The notes under the pieces: model-generated
The model's database searches: none
Seen by the model: only the letters and a program-made list of their open reading frames with translations
Told to the model about the DNA's origin: nothing
In this document: piece after piece, positions 54,286-61,972 of the stretch
How positions within the stretch are numbered: the stretch's first letter is position 1
Layout of the letters: every line of letters begins with the position of its first letter
Translations under genes and position numbers: made by a program
Assembly: GCA_948467395.1 (NCBI GenBank)
Contig: CAOKDX010000001.1
Coordinates: 1 to 64,000, forward strand
Direction of reading: 5' to 3'
From: an uncultured Clostridia bacterium
Lineage (GTDB): Bacteria > Bacillota > Clostridia > Lachnospirales > Lachnospiraceae
Length of the DNA: 64,000 nt

Positions 54286-54414
54286 TTACGATTCAGCTGG
54301 AAACTCCGGTTCGCCAAAGAAAAGATAGCTGGGATGTTTCGCCGTCATAATAATGGTAAGGGCCATACATAATGTACAAAGCTTATAAATCTTTGGTGTA
54401 AGAAAATTTTTCAT
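54286..54414 (-). CDS. agrD: AgrD-like cyclic autoinducer peptide precursor (serine-lactone type)
   Basis: A 42-codon gene: ATG 54414 with AAAGGAG 6 nt upstream, TAA at 54286-54288. The N-terminal 24 residues are an amphipathic leader (MKNFLTPKIYKLCTLCMALT). HPSYLFF and GEPEFPAES follow. In AgrD proteins the five-residue ring sits just before a D/G-E-P recognition tail, as here. The ring position that is usually Cys is Ser, so the product should be a lactone Ser-Tyr-Leu-Phe-Phe with a short exocyclic tail. It overlaps the end of agrB by 32 nt. The two Cys lie in the leader, not the ring. Confidence 0.82.
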   Translation of the reverse strand: MKNFLTPKIYKLCTLCMALTIIMTAKHPSYLFFGEPEFPAES

Positions 54415-54970
54415 AGCTTTCTCCTTTCCGTGCAATTTTTGCACATAGTAATTGGAATATTTGCAACACTATGACCCAATAGATAATTTTTCTATAGGGC
54501 AGTGATTCCAGCAGGATCAATACGGAGGAATAAATCAACATAAGAAAAATTACGCGCTGTGTATACCTCTGCACCTCCTGTGGCGTCAGCCGGGGACGCA
54601 TAACAGAGGTAACCGGTCCGGTCAGGATAAATATACTGAGAGAGAATAGCAGGCCAAATGACAGGTAAGCGTCTGTCAAAGGGAAAGAAGACAGGACAAT
54701 AACTGCCGAATAAAAGCTGCAGGTGAACAGGAGGCAGCTTGTGTAATGGGCAAAGTGCAGTCCGCCGCTGTTGCAGCGGATGGATAACAGAACGACGGTT
54801 GCAACAAGAATTTCATCCGCATATCCCAAAGGGAAAGAGACAGCCAGAATGATAAGCAATTTGCTCAATTCAGACAGCAGTCCCTGCAGACCATAAATAA
54901 TCCTGCCGGCCTCAGAAGAAGTGAAATTCAACTGCAGCTGCAGGTACGAATTTAATTTATCTTTCAACAC
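54383..54970 (-). CDS. agrB: AgrB accessory gene regulator (peptide-processing membrane protease)
   Basis: A 195-aa integral membrane cysteine protease that cleaves and cyclises AgrD. The N-terminal SEAGRIIYGLQGLLSELSKL helix and LSIRCNSGGLHFAHYTSCLL are diagnostic. The latter carries the catalytic Cys and the His of the CxxGGxH-like site. Four to six transmembrane helices follow. The start is GTG 54970 with GGAGGTAAATC upstream. It is transcribed towards agrA-agrC, with agrD overlapping its 3' end. Confidence 0.9.
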   Translation of the reverse strand: MLKDKLNSYLQLQLNFTSSEAGRIIYGLQGLLSELSKLLIILAVSFPLGYADEILVATVVLLSIRCNSGGLHFAHYTSCLLFTCSFYSAVIVLSSFPLTDAYLSFGLLFSLSIFILTGPVTSVMRPRLTPQEVQRYTQRVIFLMLIYSSVLILLESLPYRKIIYWVIVLQIFQLLCAKIARKGESYEKFSYTKDL

Positions 54971-55230
54971 GATTTACCTCCAGTACAAGAAAACATAAAA
55001 GGAAAAACGGCGGTTCAAACAGTTTATAAAATATCAGAAAGAATCTTACTGATGGGGCTGTATTACCAAACGTATGCTTTTATGTGACCAATATTTTTGG
55101 CGGCTGTAGTAGGAAAACAGGCGGAAAGTTAGGCCGTGAAAGAGAAAAGGATGCTGATATATGTCCAATTGCAGCCCCTTACATGGCATAATATTTTGTG
55201 AGTACTAGTTACAGGATTGGAGGAAAGAGT
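54971..55230. other. divergent intergenic region between agrB and an XRE gene
   Basis: 260 nt that must hold both promoters. No strong SigA hexamer pair is visible in either direction. One LytTR-like half-site (ACAGTTTAT, 55019-55027) lies ~50 bp upstream of agrB, but a correctly spaced partner is not seen. Confidence 0.35.
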
Positions 55231-55560
55231 ATGGATAACTGTGTTGTAGGAGAGCGTATCAGGGACCTGCGCCTGGAGCGTGGGATGACAAGAGAGGATC
55301 TGGCGGAGGCAGCGGAACTTTCCACCTCTTTTTTATATGAGATTGAAACGGGGAAGAAGGGTTTTTCTGCCTATACGCTTGGTAATCTGGCAAGGGCACT
55401 GGGGGTACAGACGGACTATATCCTGCTTGGCAGGGTCAGGAAGAAGGAGGAGAAAAAACTGCCTCAGGTGGAGGGAAAAGCGACGCTGGACAGCCTCCTG
55501 AACATACAGCAGCTGTTGCTGGACGCCTGTCATCAAATACAAACGTTGATTGACGGTTAG
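55231..55560 (+). CDS. XRE-family HTH regulator
   Basis: A 109-aa protein with an HTH at ~6-62 (IRDLRLERGMTREDLAEAAE, then LSTSFLYEIETGKKGF) and a C-terminal helix that may dimerise (LDSLLNIQQLLLDACHQIQ). ATG 55231 follows TTGGAGGAAAGAGT. It is divergent from agrB, so it may regulate agrBD, but its target is unproven. A terminator follows at 55648. Confidence 0.82.
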   Translation: MDNCVVGERIRDLRLERGMTREDLAEAAELSTSFLYEIETGKKGFSAYTLGNLARALGVQTDYILLGRVRKKEEKKLPQVEGKATLDSLLNIQQLLLDACHQIQTLIDG

Positions 55561-55647
55561 ATACTATTTATGATGCTTTGGTGATATGAACTATCGGCAA
55601 TTGTTGGTTGTGGGATGCCAAAATAGATACCCTGCAGGACTTTGGGA

Positions 55648-55672
55648 GGATATCTGGACGGTATCCCTTTTT
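55648..55672 (+). terminator. terminator after the XRE gene
   Basis: GGATATC-TGGAC-GGTATCC (one G-U) followed by CTTTTT. Confidence 0.6.
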
Positions 55673-55748
55673 GTTGCTATTGACGGGACTTCACAATTCT
55701 GCTAATTTATTAGTGTGATACAGACGGATGTTAAGAAAGGGGGCTGTC

Positions 55749-56132
55749 ATGAAGATTGAACATATTGCAATGTATGCGTCAGATCTCGAAGCGATGAGGG
55801 ATTTTTTTGTCACGTATTTTGGCGCCGCTGCCAACGATGGATATTATAATAAAAAGACAGGTTTCCGATCCTATTTTCTCTCATTTGAAGATGGGGCCAG
55901 GCTGGAGATTATGCATAAGCCGGACATGCTGGATGTGGAAAAATCACTGGTCCGGACCGGGTATATACATATGGCGTTCAGTGTTGGAAGCAGGGAACGG
56001 GTGGACGAGATTACAAAGCTTCTTCGGGCAGACGGCTTTTCTGTTATCAGTGGCCCGCGTATAACGGGGGATGGATATTATGAGAGTGCTGTGATTGGCC
56101 CGGAAGGCAATCAGATTGAGATTACTGTTTAA
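55749..56132 (+). CDS. VOC/glyoxalase-family protein
   Basis: A 127-aa single vicinal-oxygen-chelate fold of two beta-alpha-beta-beta-beta halves (MKIEHIAMYASDLEAMRDFF; then YIHMAFSVGSRERVDEITKL). His5, Glu46-type and His/Glu positions for a metal are partly visible (IEHIAM, LEIMH, NQIEITV). ATG 55749 follows AAAGGGGG. It is 13 nt upstream of the isomerase-family gene and probably cotranscribed; a sugar-related isomerase or lyase role is possible. Confidence 0.8.
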   Translation: MKIEHIAMYASDLEAMRDFFVTYFGAAANDGYYNKKTGFRSYFLSFEDGARLEIMHKPDMLDVEKSLVRTGYIHMAFSVGSRERVDEITKLLRADGFSVISGPRITGDGYYESAVIGPEGNQIEITV

Positions 56133-56145
56133 GGGGGGAATGTCC

Positions 56146-57627
56146 ATGAAAAACATACCGAAGATTAAAGTAGGGATCGTTGCGGTAAGCCGCGACTGCT
56201 TTCCCGAGAGTTTATCTGTGGGCCGCCGGGAGGCGCTGGTGAAGGCCTATGGAGAGAAGTACGACGCCGGGGAAATCTATGAATGTCCAATCTGTATTGT
56301 GGAGAGTGAGATTCAGATGGTTCAGGCGCTGGAAGACGTCCGGTCGGCCGGCTGCAATGCGCTGTGTGTCTATCTGGGGAACTTTGGACCGGAGATATCC
56401 GAGACACTGCTGGCGAAACATTTTGACGGACCGAAGATGTTTATTGCCGCAGCGGAGGAGAGCGGGGATGATCTCACAAGCGGGCGGGGGGATGCCTATT
56501 GCGGCATGCTCAATGCCAGCTATAATCTGAAACTTCGCAATGTAAAGGCGTACATACCGGAATATCCGGTAGGGGATGCGGGGGACTGCGCGGACATGAT
56601 CCATGAATTTATTCCTATTGCGAAAGCCGTTGTGGGACTCAGCAGTCTGAAGATTATCAGCTTTGGGCCCCGGCCAATGAATTTTCTTGCCTGCAATGCT
56701 CCTATCAAACAGCTGTATAATTTGGGTGTAGAAATCGAGGAGAATTCTGAGCTGGATCTCTTTGAGGCGTTTCATAAGCACGCTGGGGATAAGAGGATTC
56801 CCGATGTAGTGAAGGAAATGGAGGAGGAGCTGGGACAGGGCAACAAGAAACCGGAAATCCTGGCGAAGCTGGCGCAATATGAACTGACACTGAAGGATTG
56901 GATTCGGGAACACCAGGGATATCGGGAATATGTGGCAGTGGCCGGGAAGTGCTGGCCCGCCTTTCAGACGCAGTTTGGTTTCGTTCCCTGTTATGTCAAC
57001 AGCCGTCTTACTGCCCAGGGAATACCGGTGTCATGTGAGGTAGATATATATGGGGCGTTAAGTGAATTCATTGGCACAGTGGTGAGCGGCGATGCGGTTA
57101 CCCTTCTGGACATTAACAATTCCGTGCCGAAGGATATGTATGACAGTGAGATAAAGGGGAAGGCTGACTACACGCTAAAGGATGTGTTTATGGGATTTCA
57201 CTGTGGGAATACGGCGTCCGGCAAGCTGGCTTTCTGTGAGATGAAGAATCAGCTCATTATGGCGCGGTCTCTGCCGGAAGAGGTGACCCAGGGAACACTG
57301 GAGGGAGACATCATCCCGGGAGACATCACCCTCTTCCGCCTGCAGAGCACGGCGGACAATATCCTGAGGGCCTATATCGCCCATGGAGAAGTCCTTCCGG
57401 TGGCCACAAGGTCCTTTGGAAGCATCGGCATATTTGCCATCCCGGAGATGGGACGGTTTTACCGCCATGTGCTGATTGAGGGAAATTATCCTCATCATGG
57501 CGCGGTGGCATTTGGGCATTATGGAAAGGAATTATTTGAGGTGTTCCGATATATCGGTGTGCCGGCAGGTGAAATTGGTTACAATCAGCCCAAAGGAGTA
57601 AGGTATCCGACGGAGAATCCATGGTAA
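56146..57627 (+). CDS. L-fucose/L-arabinose isomerase-family protein
   Basis: A 493-aa protein of the fucose/arabinose isomerase superfamily. N-terminal KIKVGIVAVSRDCFPESLS is followed by the substrate-loop region CVYLGNFGPEISETLLAKHF. Metal-site candidates in the second half include CEVDIYGALSEFIG and GFHCGNTA. The C-terminal domain ends PHHGAVAFGHYG. ATG 56146 follows AAGGGGGGAATGTCC; the longer frame is the VOC gene. The true sugar is unknown; the neighbouring xylulokinase suggests it makes a 2-ketopentose or ketohexose. Confidence 0.8.
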   Translation: MKNIPKIKVGIVAVSRDCFPESLSVGRREALVKAYGEKYDAGEIYECPICIVESEIQMVQALEDVRSAGCNALCVYLGNFGPEISETLLAKHFDGPKMFIAAAEESGDDLTSGRGDAYCGMLNASYNLKLRNVKAYIPEYPVGDAGDCADMIHEFIPIAKAVVGLSSLKIISFGPRPMNFLACNAPIKQLYNLGVEIEENSELDLFEAFHKHAGDKRIPDVVKEMEEELGQGNKKPEILAKLAQYELTLKDWIREHQGYREYVAVAGKCWPAFQTQFGFVPCYVNSRLTAQGIPVSCEVDIYGALSEFIGTVVSGDAVTLLDINNSVPKDMYDSEIKGKADYTLKDVFMGFHCGNTASGKLAFCEMKNQLIMARSLPEEVTQGTLEGDIIPGDITLFRLQSTADNILRAYIAHGEVLPVATRSFGSIGIFAIPEMGRFYRHVLIEGNYPHHGAVAFGHYGKELFEVFRYIGVPAGEIGYNQPKGVRYPTENPW

Positions 57628-57647
57628 ATTAGTGGAAAGGGGGAGCT

Positions 57648-59123
57648 ATGTTATATATTGGTGTGGATCTGGGAACATCTGCCGTAAAACTTCTTTTGAT
57701 GGATGGAGACGGCGGCATCCGTAAAATTGTCTCAAAGGAATATCCGCTGTATTTTCCCCGGCCGGGATGGTCTGAACAGCATCCGGAGGACTGGTATCAG
57801 CAGACCCTGTCGGGGCTGCGGGAATTGCTGGCGGACACAGACAGATCACAGGCCGCCGGGATTAGCTTCGGTGGACAGATGCATGGACTTGTAGTTCTGG
57901 ATAAGGACGATCAGGTAATCCGTCCGGCTATTCTCTGGAATGACGGCAGGACAGGGGAAGAAACAGAGTATCTGAACCAGGCCATCGGAAAAGAAAAACT
58001 GTCAGACTGGACTGCGAACATTGCATTTGCGGGTTTTACGGCACCGAAGCTTCTCTGGATGCGGAAACATGAACCGGAAAATTTTGGAGCGATTCATAAG
58101 ATCATGCTGCCAAAGGACTATCTGGCCTACCGGTTATCCGGCAGCTTCTGTACCGATGTGTCGGATGCGTCCGGCATGCTTCTGATGGATGTGAAAAACC
58201 GCCACTGGTCCCGGCAGATGCTGGAGATCTGCGGCATCGGGGAAGAGATGCTGCCGGAGATCCATGAGAGCTATGAGGTGACGGGCGAATTGAAACCGGA
58301 AGTTGCAGCAGAGCTTGGTCTGGGCAGGGGAGTAAGGGTGATCGCCGGAGCGGGCGATAATGCGGCGGCGGCGGTGGGAACCGGGACAGTGGGAGAGGGG
58401 AAATGCAATCTCTCTCTTGGAACCTCCGGAACGATCTTTATATCCAGCCGGAGATTTGGGATGGATCCGGGGAATGCTCTTCATTCCTTTGCCCATGCAG
58501 ACGGGAATTATCATCTGATGGGCTGTATGCTCAGTGCGGCGTCCTGTAATAAGTGGTGGAATGAGGAGATTTTGAAGACTGGGGATTTTTCCCGGGAGCA
58601 GGCGGGTATCACGGCGCTGGGGGACAATTCGGTGTTTTTTCTGCCCTATCTGATGGGAGAGCGTTCGCCCCACAATAACCCGGACGCCAGAGCCATGTTC
58701 TTTGGCATGTCCATGGATACTGCCAGGAAGGATATGACACAGGCGGTAATGGAAGGTGTTGCATTTGCCCTGAGAGATTCCCTGGAGGTGGCGAAATCCC
58801 TGGATATCCATATCGAGAGGACGAAGATATGCGGAGGCGGCGCAAGAAGTCCCCTGTGGAAACGGATGATTGCCAGTATCCTTAATCTTAAAGTGGATGA
58901 GATCGCTCAGGAGGAAGGACCGGCGCTGGGGGCCGCCATGCTGGCTGCAGTGGGATGCGGGGAATATACCTCGGTGGTGGAGGCAGCAGCAGCCATGGTC
59001 CGGGTGGTGGATACGATAGGACCGGAACCGGAGCTGGTGGAAAAATATGAGCAAAAATATGAGCAGTTCCGCAGACTCTATCCGGCAGTGAAGGAAATTT
59101 TCAGTAATAGTCAGCGTATTTAG
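57648..59123 (+). CDS. xylB: xylulokinase (FGGY family)
   Basis: A 491-aa carbohydrate kinase. The ATP phosphate-1 motif is GVDLGTSAVKLLLMDGDG, the substrate loop ISFGGQMHGLVVLDKD and the phosphate-2 motif NLSLGTSGTIFISSR. The catalytic Asp is in AGAGDNAAAAVGTG. Length and motifs fit D-xylulokinase; another ketose is possible because its partner is a fucose/arabinose-type isomerase. AAAGGGGGAG precedes ATG 57648. It lies 20 nt after the isomerase. Confidence 0.9.
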   Translation: MLYIGVDLGTSAVKLLLMDGDGGIRKIVSKEYPLYFPRPGWSEQHPEDWYQQTLSGLRELLADTDRSQAAGISFGGQMHGLVVLDKDDQVIRPAILWNDGRTGEETEYLNQAIGKEKLSDWTANIAFAGFTAPKLLWMRKHEPENFGAIHKIMLPKDYLAYRLSGSFCTDVSDASGMLLMDVKNRHWSRQMLEICGIGEEMLPEIHESYEVTGELKPEVAAELGLGRGVRVIAGAGDNAAAAVGTGTVGEGKCNLSLGTSGTIFISSRRFGMDPGNALHSFAHADGNYHLMGCMLSAASCNKWWNEEILKTGDFSREQAGITALGDNSVFFLPYLMGERSPHNNPDARAMFFGMSMDTARKDMTQAVMEGVAFALRDSLEVAKSLDIHIERTKICGGGARSPLWKRMIASILNLKVDEIAQEEGPALGAAMLAAVGCGEYTSVVEAAAAMVRVVDTIGPEPELVEKYEQKYEQFRRLYPAVKEIFSNSQRI

Positions 59124-59149
59124 AATACGGATGATTGGAGGATATGCTT

Positions 59150-60145
59150 ATGAGAAATGTATTGATCAAGGGAACCGGCATTTATGTTCCGGAAAACAAG
59201 GTGTACAATGAACAGATTGACGAACATTTTGAAAAAAGAGGCCTGAGTGCCCATAATTTAATGGAGCATTTGGGAAGACGGAAACGATATTTTATATCTG
59301 AAGATGAAAACACTATTACAATGTGTCAAAATGCCATCGAGGACTGTGTGAAAAAGCATGGAATTGATTTACAGAGTATTGAGATGATTGTAGTATGTAC
59401 GGATACTCCGGAATATTTGTTTCCGTCAAACGCCATGACTTTGGCAGGATTATATGGAGAACGGCTGCGCAATGTAAAGGTTGCTTTTGATTTAAATTCC
59501 AATTGTACCGGAATGGTACAGGGAATGGATGTGGTATATAAGTATATGAAAAACTCCAATATAGCAAAAGCGCTGGTTGTCGGGTGCTTCTGTATAACGC
59601 CGATCGCATTATGGTCCGATACAGTGGTTTATGGAACTTTTGCAGATGCTGCCGCCTGTATCATGCTGGAAAGTAAAGAGGAACCAGCAGCCAGAGGCTT
59701 TTTGGAAACATTGGTTAAAGTGGACGCAGACTATTACAAACAGGTGACATATCCGGGATGTGGAATGGCAAAGGTTCCGTTAAAAGCTATAGAACCAAAT
59801 GAAAAACGATTAATCTGGAATCCTTTTAAGATGGATTTTCTTCCGCAGGTATGGTATGATATGATAATAGAAGTATTAAATAATAATTCGCTGGCCGTAG
59901 AAGATATAGATTTCTTTATCTTCTCGCAGCTCAGTGATGAATTTAATATAAAAACTTTGGAACTTTTAAATATTACTGACGGAAAGTATCATTTTTTAGG
60001 GACGGAATATGGTTATACCGGAAATACATGTCCTCTTTTATGTTTAAACAGAATGTGGGATACATATGCTGTATCAGGTAACAGAATTGTGATTGCCACT
60101 GTCGGTGCAGGCTTATCTTACATCGTGCAATTATATGAATTTTAG
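59150..60145 (+). CDS. ketoacyl-ACP synthase III-like (FabH-like) protein lacking the catalytic His
   Basis: A 331-aa thiolase-fold protein. The N-terminus (VLIKGTGIYVPENKVYN) is FabH-like and nucleophile Cys119 lies in FDLNSNCTGMVQGMDVVY. The usual HQAN segment reads FIFSQLSDEFN, so the His is a Ser. The Asn loop survives as GYTGNTCPLLC instead of GNTSAAS. It may therefore catalyse something other than decarboxylative condensation, for example acyl transfer. GGAGG sits 8 nt before ATG 59150. It is only 12 nt upstream of a chemoreceptor-like gene, an unusual partner. Confidence 0.78.
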   Translation: MRNVLIKGTGIYVPENKVYNEQIDEHFEKRGLSAHNLMEHLGRRKRYFISEDENTITMCQNAIEDCVKKHGIDLQSIEMIVVCTDTPEYLFPSNAMTLAGLYGERLRNVKVAFDLNSNCTGMVQGMDVVYKYMKNSNIAKALVVGCFCITPIALWSDTVVYGTFADAAACIMLESKEEPAARGFLETLVKVDADYYKQVTYPGCGMAKVPLKAIEPNEKRLIWNPFKMDFLPQVWYDMIIEVLNNNSLAVEDIDFFIFSQLSDEFNIKTLELLNITDGKYHFLGTEYGYTGNTCPLLCLNRMWDTYAVSGNRIVIATVGAGLSYIVQLYEF

Positions 60146-60157
60146 GAGGTTTTTATT

Positions 60158-61702
60158 GTGAACAAGAAAAAAACGGCTGTTGAAGTTTATCTGTCTACGG
60201 TATTTAAATGGGGGCTTTTTATATTAGTAAGTGCCTGTATGTGTGCGACTGTCATGTTTAATACGGAAAAAATGTTTGGATTATATCCTGCCGTACCGTG
60301 GCTTGCCACGATTGGCCTGGGGATCATGGACGTCACATTTTTTGTGATAGCAATACTTATCATAAAATCATCCTTTGATCAGGAGGGATATTTAAGAGAA
60401 GGCAGATTAAAGCTTGGTAAAACCTTTTCGGTGATCGTTTTGGTTCTTCAATGGAATTATTTATTATATATGCTTCCTACAAGAACATTTTGGGGATTTT
60501 TATTCTTCTTTCTCATTTTAATGGCATTCTTTCTGGACATTAAAATGCTGCTGGCAAGCGGTTTGATGTGTATGGTTTCTTTGTTTATAGGCTGGTTTAT
60601 CCGTGGGACCGACCTTCTTCCGGTAAAGGATGAATTATTCCTGTCAGATATTATTATGTGTCTGGTTGCATTAGTATTGTCGTTATCCGGATTAATTATT
60701 TTTGTTTTCTTTGTGGCCCATTTTTTAGTGAGTGCGAAGAAAGATGAACTGGAAAAGAATAATGAACATGTGAACAGCGTACTTGCCGCCGTTCAGGAGC
60801 TGTCAGGAAAGCTATATACGGCGGGTTCGGCTCTCTCACAGATTTCCGGCAATGAAAGCGCTTCTGCCCAGGAGCTTGCCTCAACAAGCGAGCAATTAGT
60901 GACGGGAAGTAATCTGTTAAGCGCTAAAACGGATGAAAGCATGGACAATCTCAGTGAATTGAGCAAATGGGAAGGCGTTGTTGCAGAAAATGTAGAAAAA
61001 GTAGAGGATACTTCCAAAAATCTTCTGGATAAATCAAAGCAGAATGAGAAATTGTTGAATGATCTGTCTGTGATCAATACCGAAGTGTCGCAATCCATGA
61101 ATGCGACAACAAGCATTACCGAAAAGTTGTCAGAAGCCGTCCAGGAAATAGGAGCAACCTTAAACCTTATCAGTGATATTTCATCCTCTACGAATCTGCT
61201 GGCGTTGAATGCCTCTATTGAAGCCGCGCGGGCGGGAGAGGCAGGGAAAGGATTTGCCGTAGTTGCAACAGAGGTTGGAAATCTTGCGAATAACACCCAG
61301 GAATCCTTAAAGGATGTCCAGACGGTGATAGAACGGGTGCAGCAGAATGTTGCCGAAATTATTGCCCAGGTAAAAGAAAATTCTGATAAATTAGGAAAAC
61401 AAAATGAATATTTTGCAAATGTTTTTAAAGGAATGCAGGATATGACGGATTTTCTCAATGTGTCTGTGGCCGCCATAAAAGCCATGGGGGATGCCCACAG
61501 GGAGCAGTCGGAGGTGATCAAGAATACGGTATTGATCAATCAGGATATTGCAGAAAGCATCCGGAACGAGAATGAACAGTTCAGTGCAATAAGCGCCATG
61601 GCGGAAACGAATGCCGGCGATACCGTAGAGGTTGCCACACAGGCAAACGCCATAAATGATATGGTGAATAAGATGACTTTACTACTAAAAAAAGATGAAT
61701 GA
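60158..61702 (+). CDS. methyl-accepting chemotaxis-type receptor with a six-TM input domain
   Basis: A 514-aa protein, GTG start behind AGGAGG. The N-terminal ~195 residues contain six hydrophobic helices and little extracellular loop, so ligand entry would be within the membrane. A short linker leads to a cytoplasmic MCP signalling domain (~230-510). Its hairpin tip contains the conserved [20 protein letters not shown] followed by EVGNLANN. There is no HAMP domain evident. No che or flagellar genes are in the window. It is cotranscribed with the FabH-like gene and ends at a strong terminator. Confidence 0.86.
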   Translation: MNKKKTAVEVYLSTVFKWGLFILVSACMCATVMFNTEKMFGLYPAVPWLATIGLGIMDVTFFVIAILIIKSSFDQEGYLREGRLKLGKTFSVIVLVLQWNYLLYMLPTRTFWGFLFFFLILMAFFLDIKMLLASGLMCMVSLFIGWFIRGTDLLPVKDELFLSDIIMCLVALVLSLSGLIIFVFFVAHFLVSAKKDELEKNNEHVNSVLAAVQELSGKLYTAGSALSQISGNESASAQELASTSEQLVTGSNLLSAKTDESMDNLSELSKWEGVVAENVEKVEDTSKNLLDKSKQNEKLLNDLSVINTEVSQSMNATTSITEKLSEAVQEIGATLNLISDISSSTNLLALNASIEAARAGEAGKGFAVVATEVGNLANNTQESLKDVQTVIERVQQNVAEIIAQVKENSDKLGKQNEYFANVFKGMQDMTDFLNVSVAAIKAMGDAHREQSEVIKNTVLINQDIAESIRNENEQFSAISAMAETNAGDTVEVATQANAINDMVNKMTLLLKKDE

Positions 61703-61712
61703 TTGAGTTTTG

Positions 61713-61742
61713 AAGAGGGGCGGCTGTTCGCCCCTCTTTTAA
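61713..61742 (+). terminator. terminator of the FabH-like/MCP operon
   Basis: Perfect stem AAGAGGGGCG/CGCCCCTCTT (61713-61722, 61729-61738) with GCTGTT loop and TTAAA after it. Confidence 0.85.
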
Positions 61743-61876
61743 ATTCCTTTTCCAGAGCCATTCCCATTTTTAATCTTTTTGAAAAAAATTCTAATTTTTG
61801 TCCCAAAATCTCCGTTTCAATCGTTATTATAGATAAAGAAACATTTTAAAAAATATTTTAGATGGAGGAGATGCGT

Positions 61877-61972
61877 ATGAAACATTTGGATTGGAAAAGG
61901 CTTTTTGCCATATCAATGAGTATGGTGCTGGCTGTTAATACTGGGATAGGAGGAAGTTATGACAGGACTTAA
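61877..61972 (+). CDS. 31-codon signal-peptide-like ORF upstream of the LRR_5 gene
   Basis: ATG 61877 follows GATGGAGGAGATGCGT. It encodes a peptide that looks like an isolated signal sequence (KRLFAISMSMVLAVNTG) and stops at 61970-61972, overlapping the next gene's start by 14 nt. It contains the next gene's ribosome binding site. It could be a translational leader, or the surviving signal peptide of a deleted surface-protein gene. Confidence 0.45.
   Translation: MKHLDWKRLFAISMSMVLAVNTGIGGSYDRT

Noticed and set aside
54971-55230. AgrA (LytTR) binding-site pair upstream of agrB
   Set aside because: Only one half-site at 55019 was found; a partner at proper spacing is missing.
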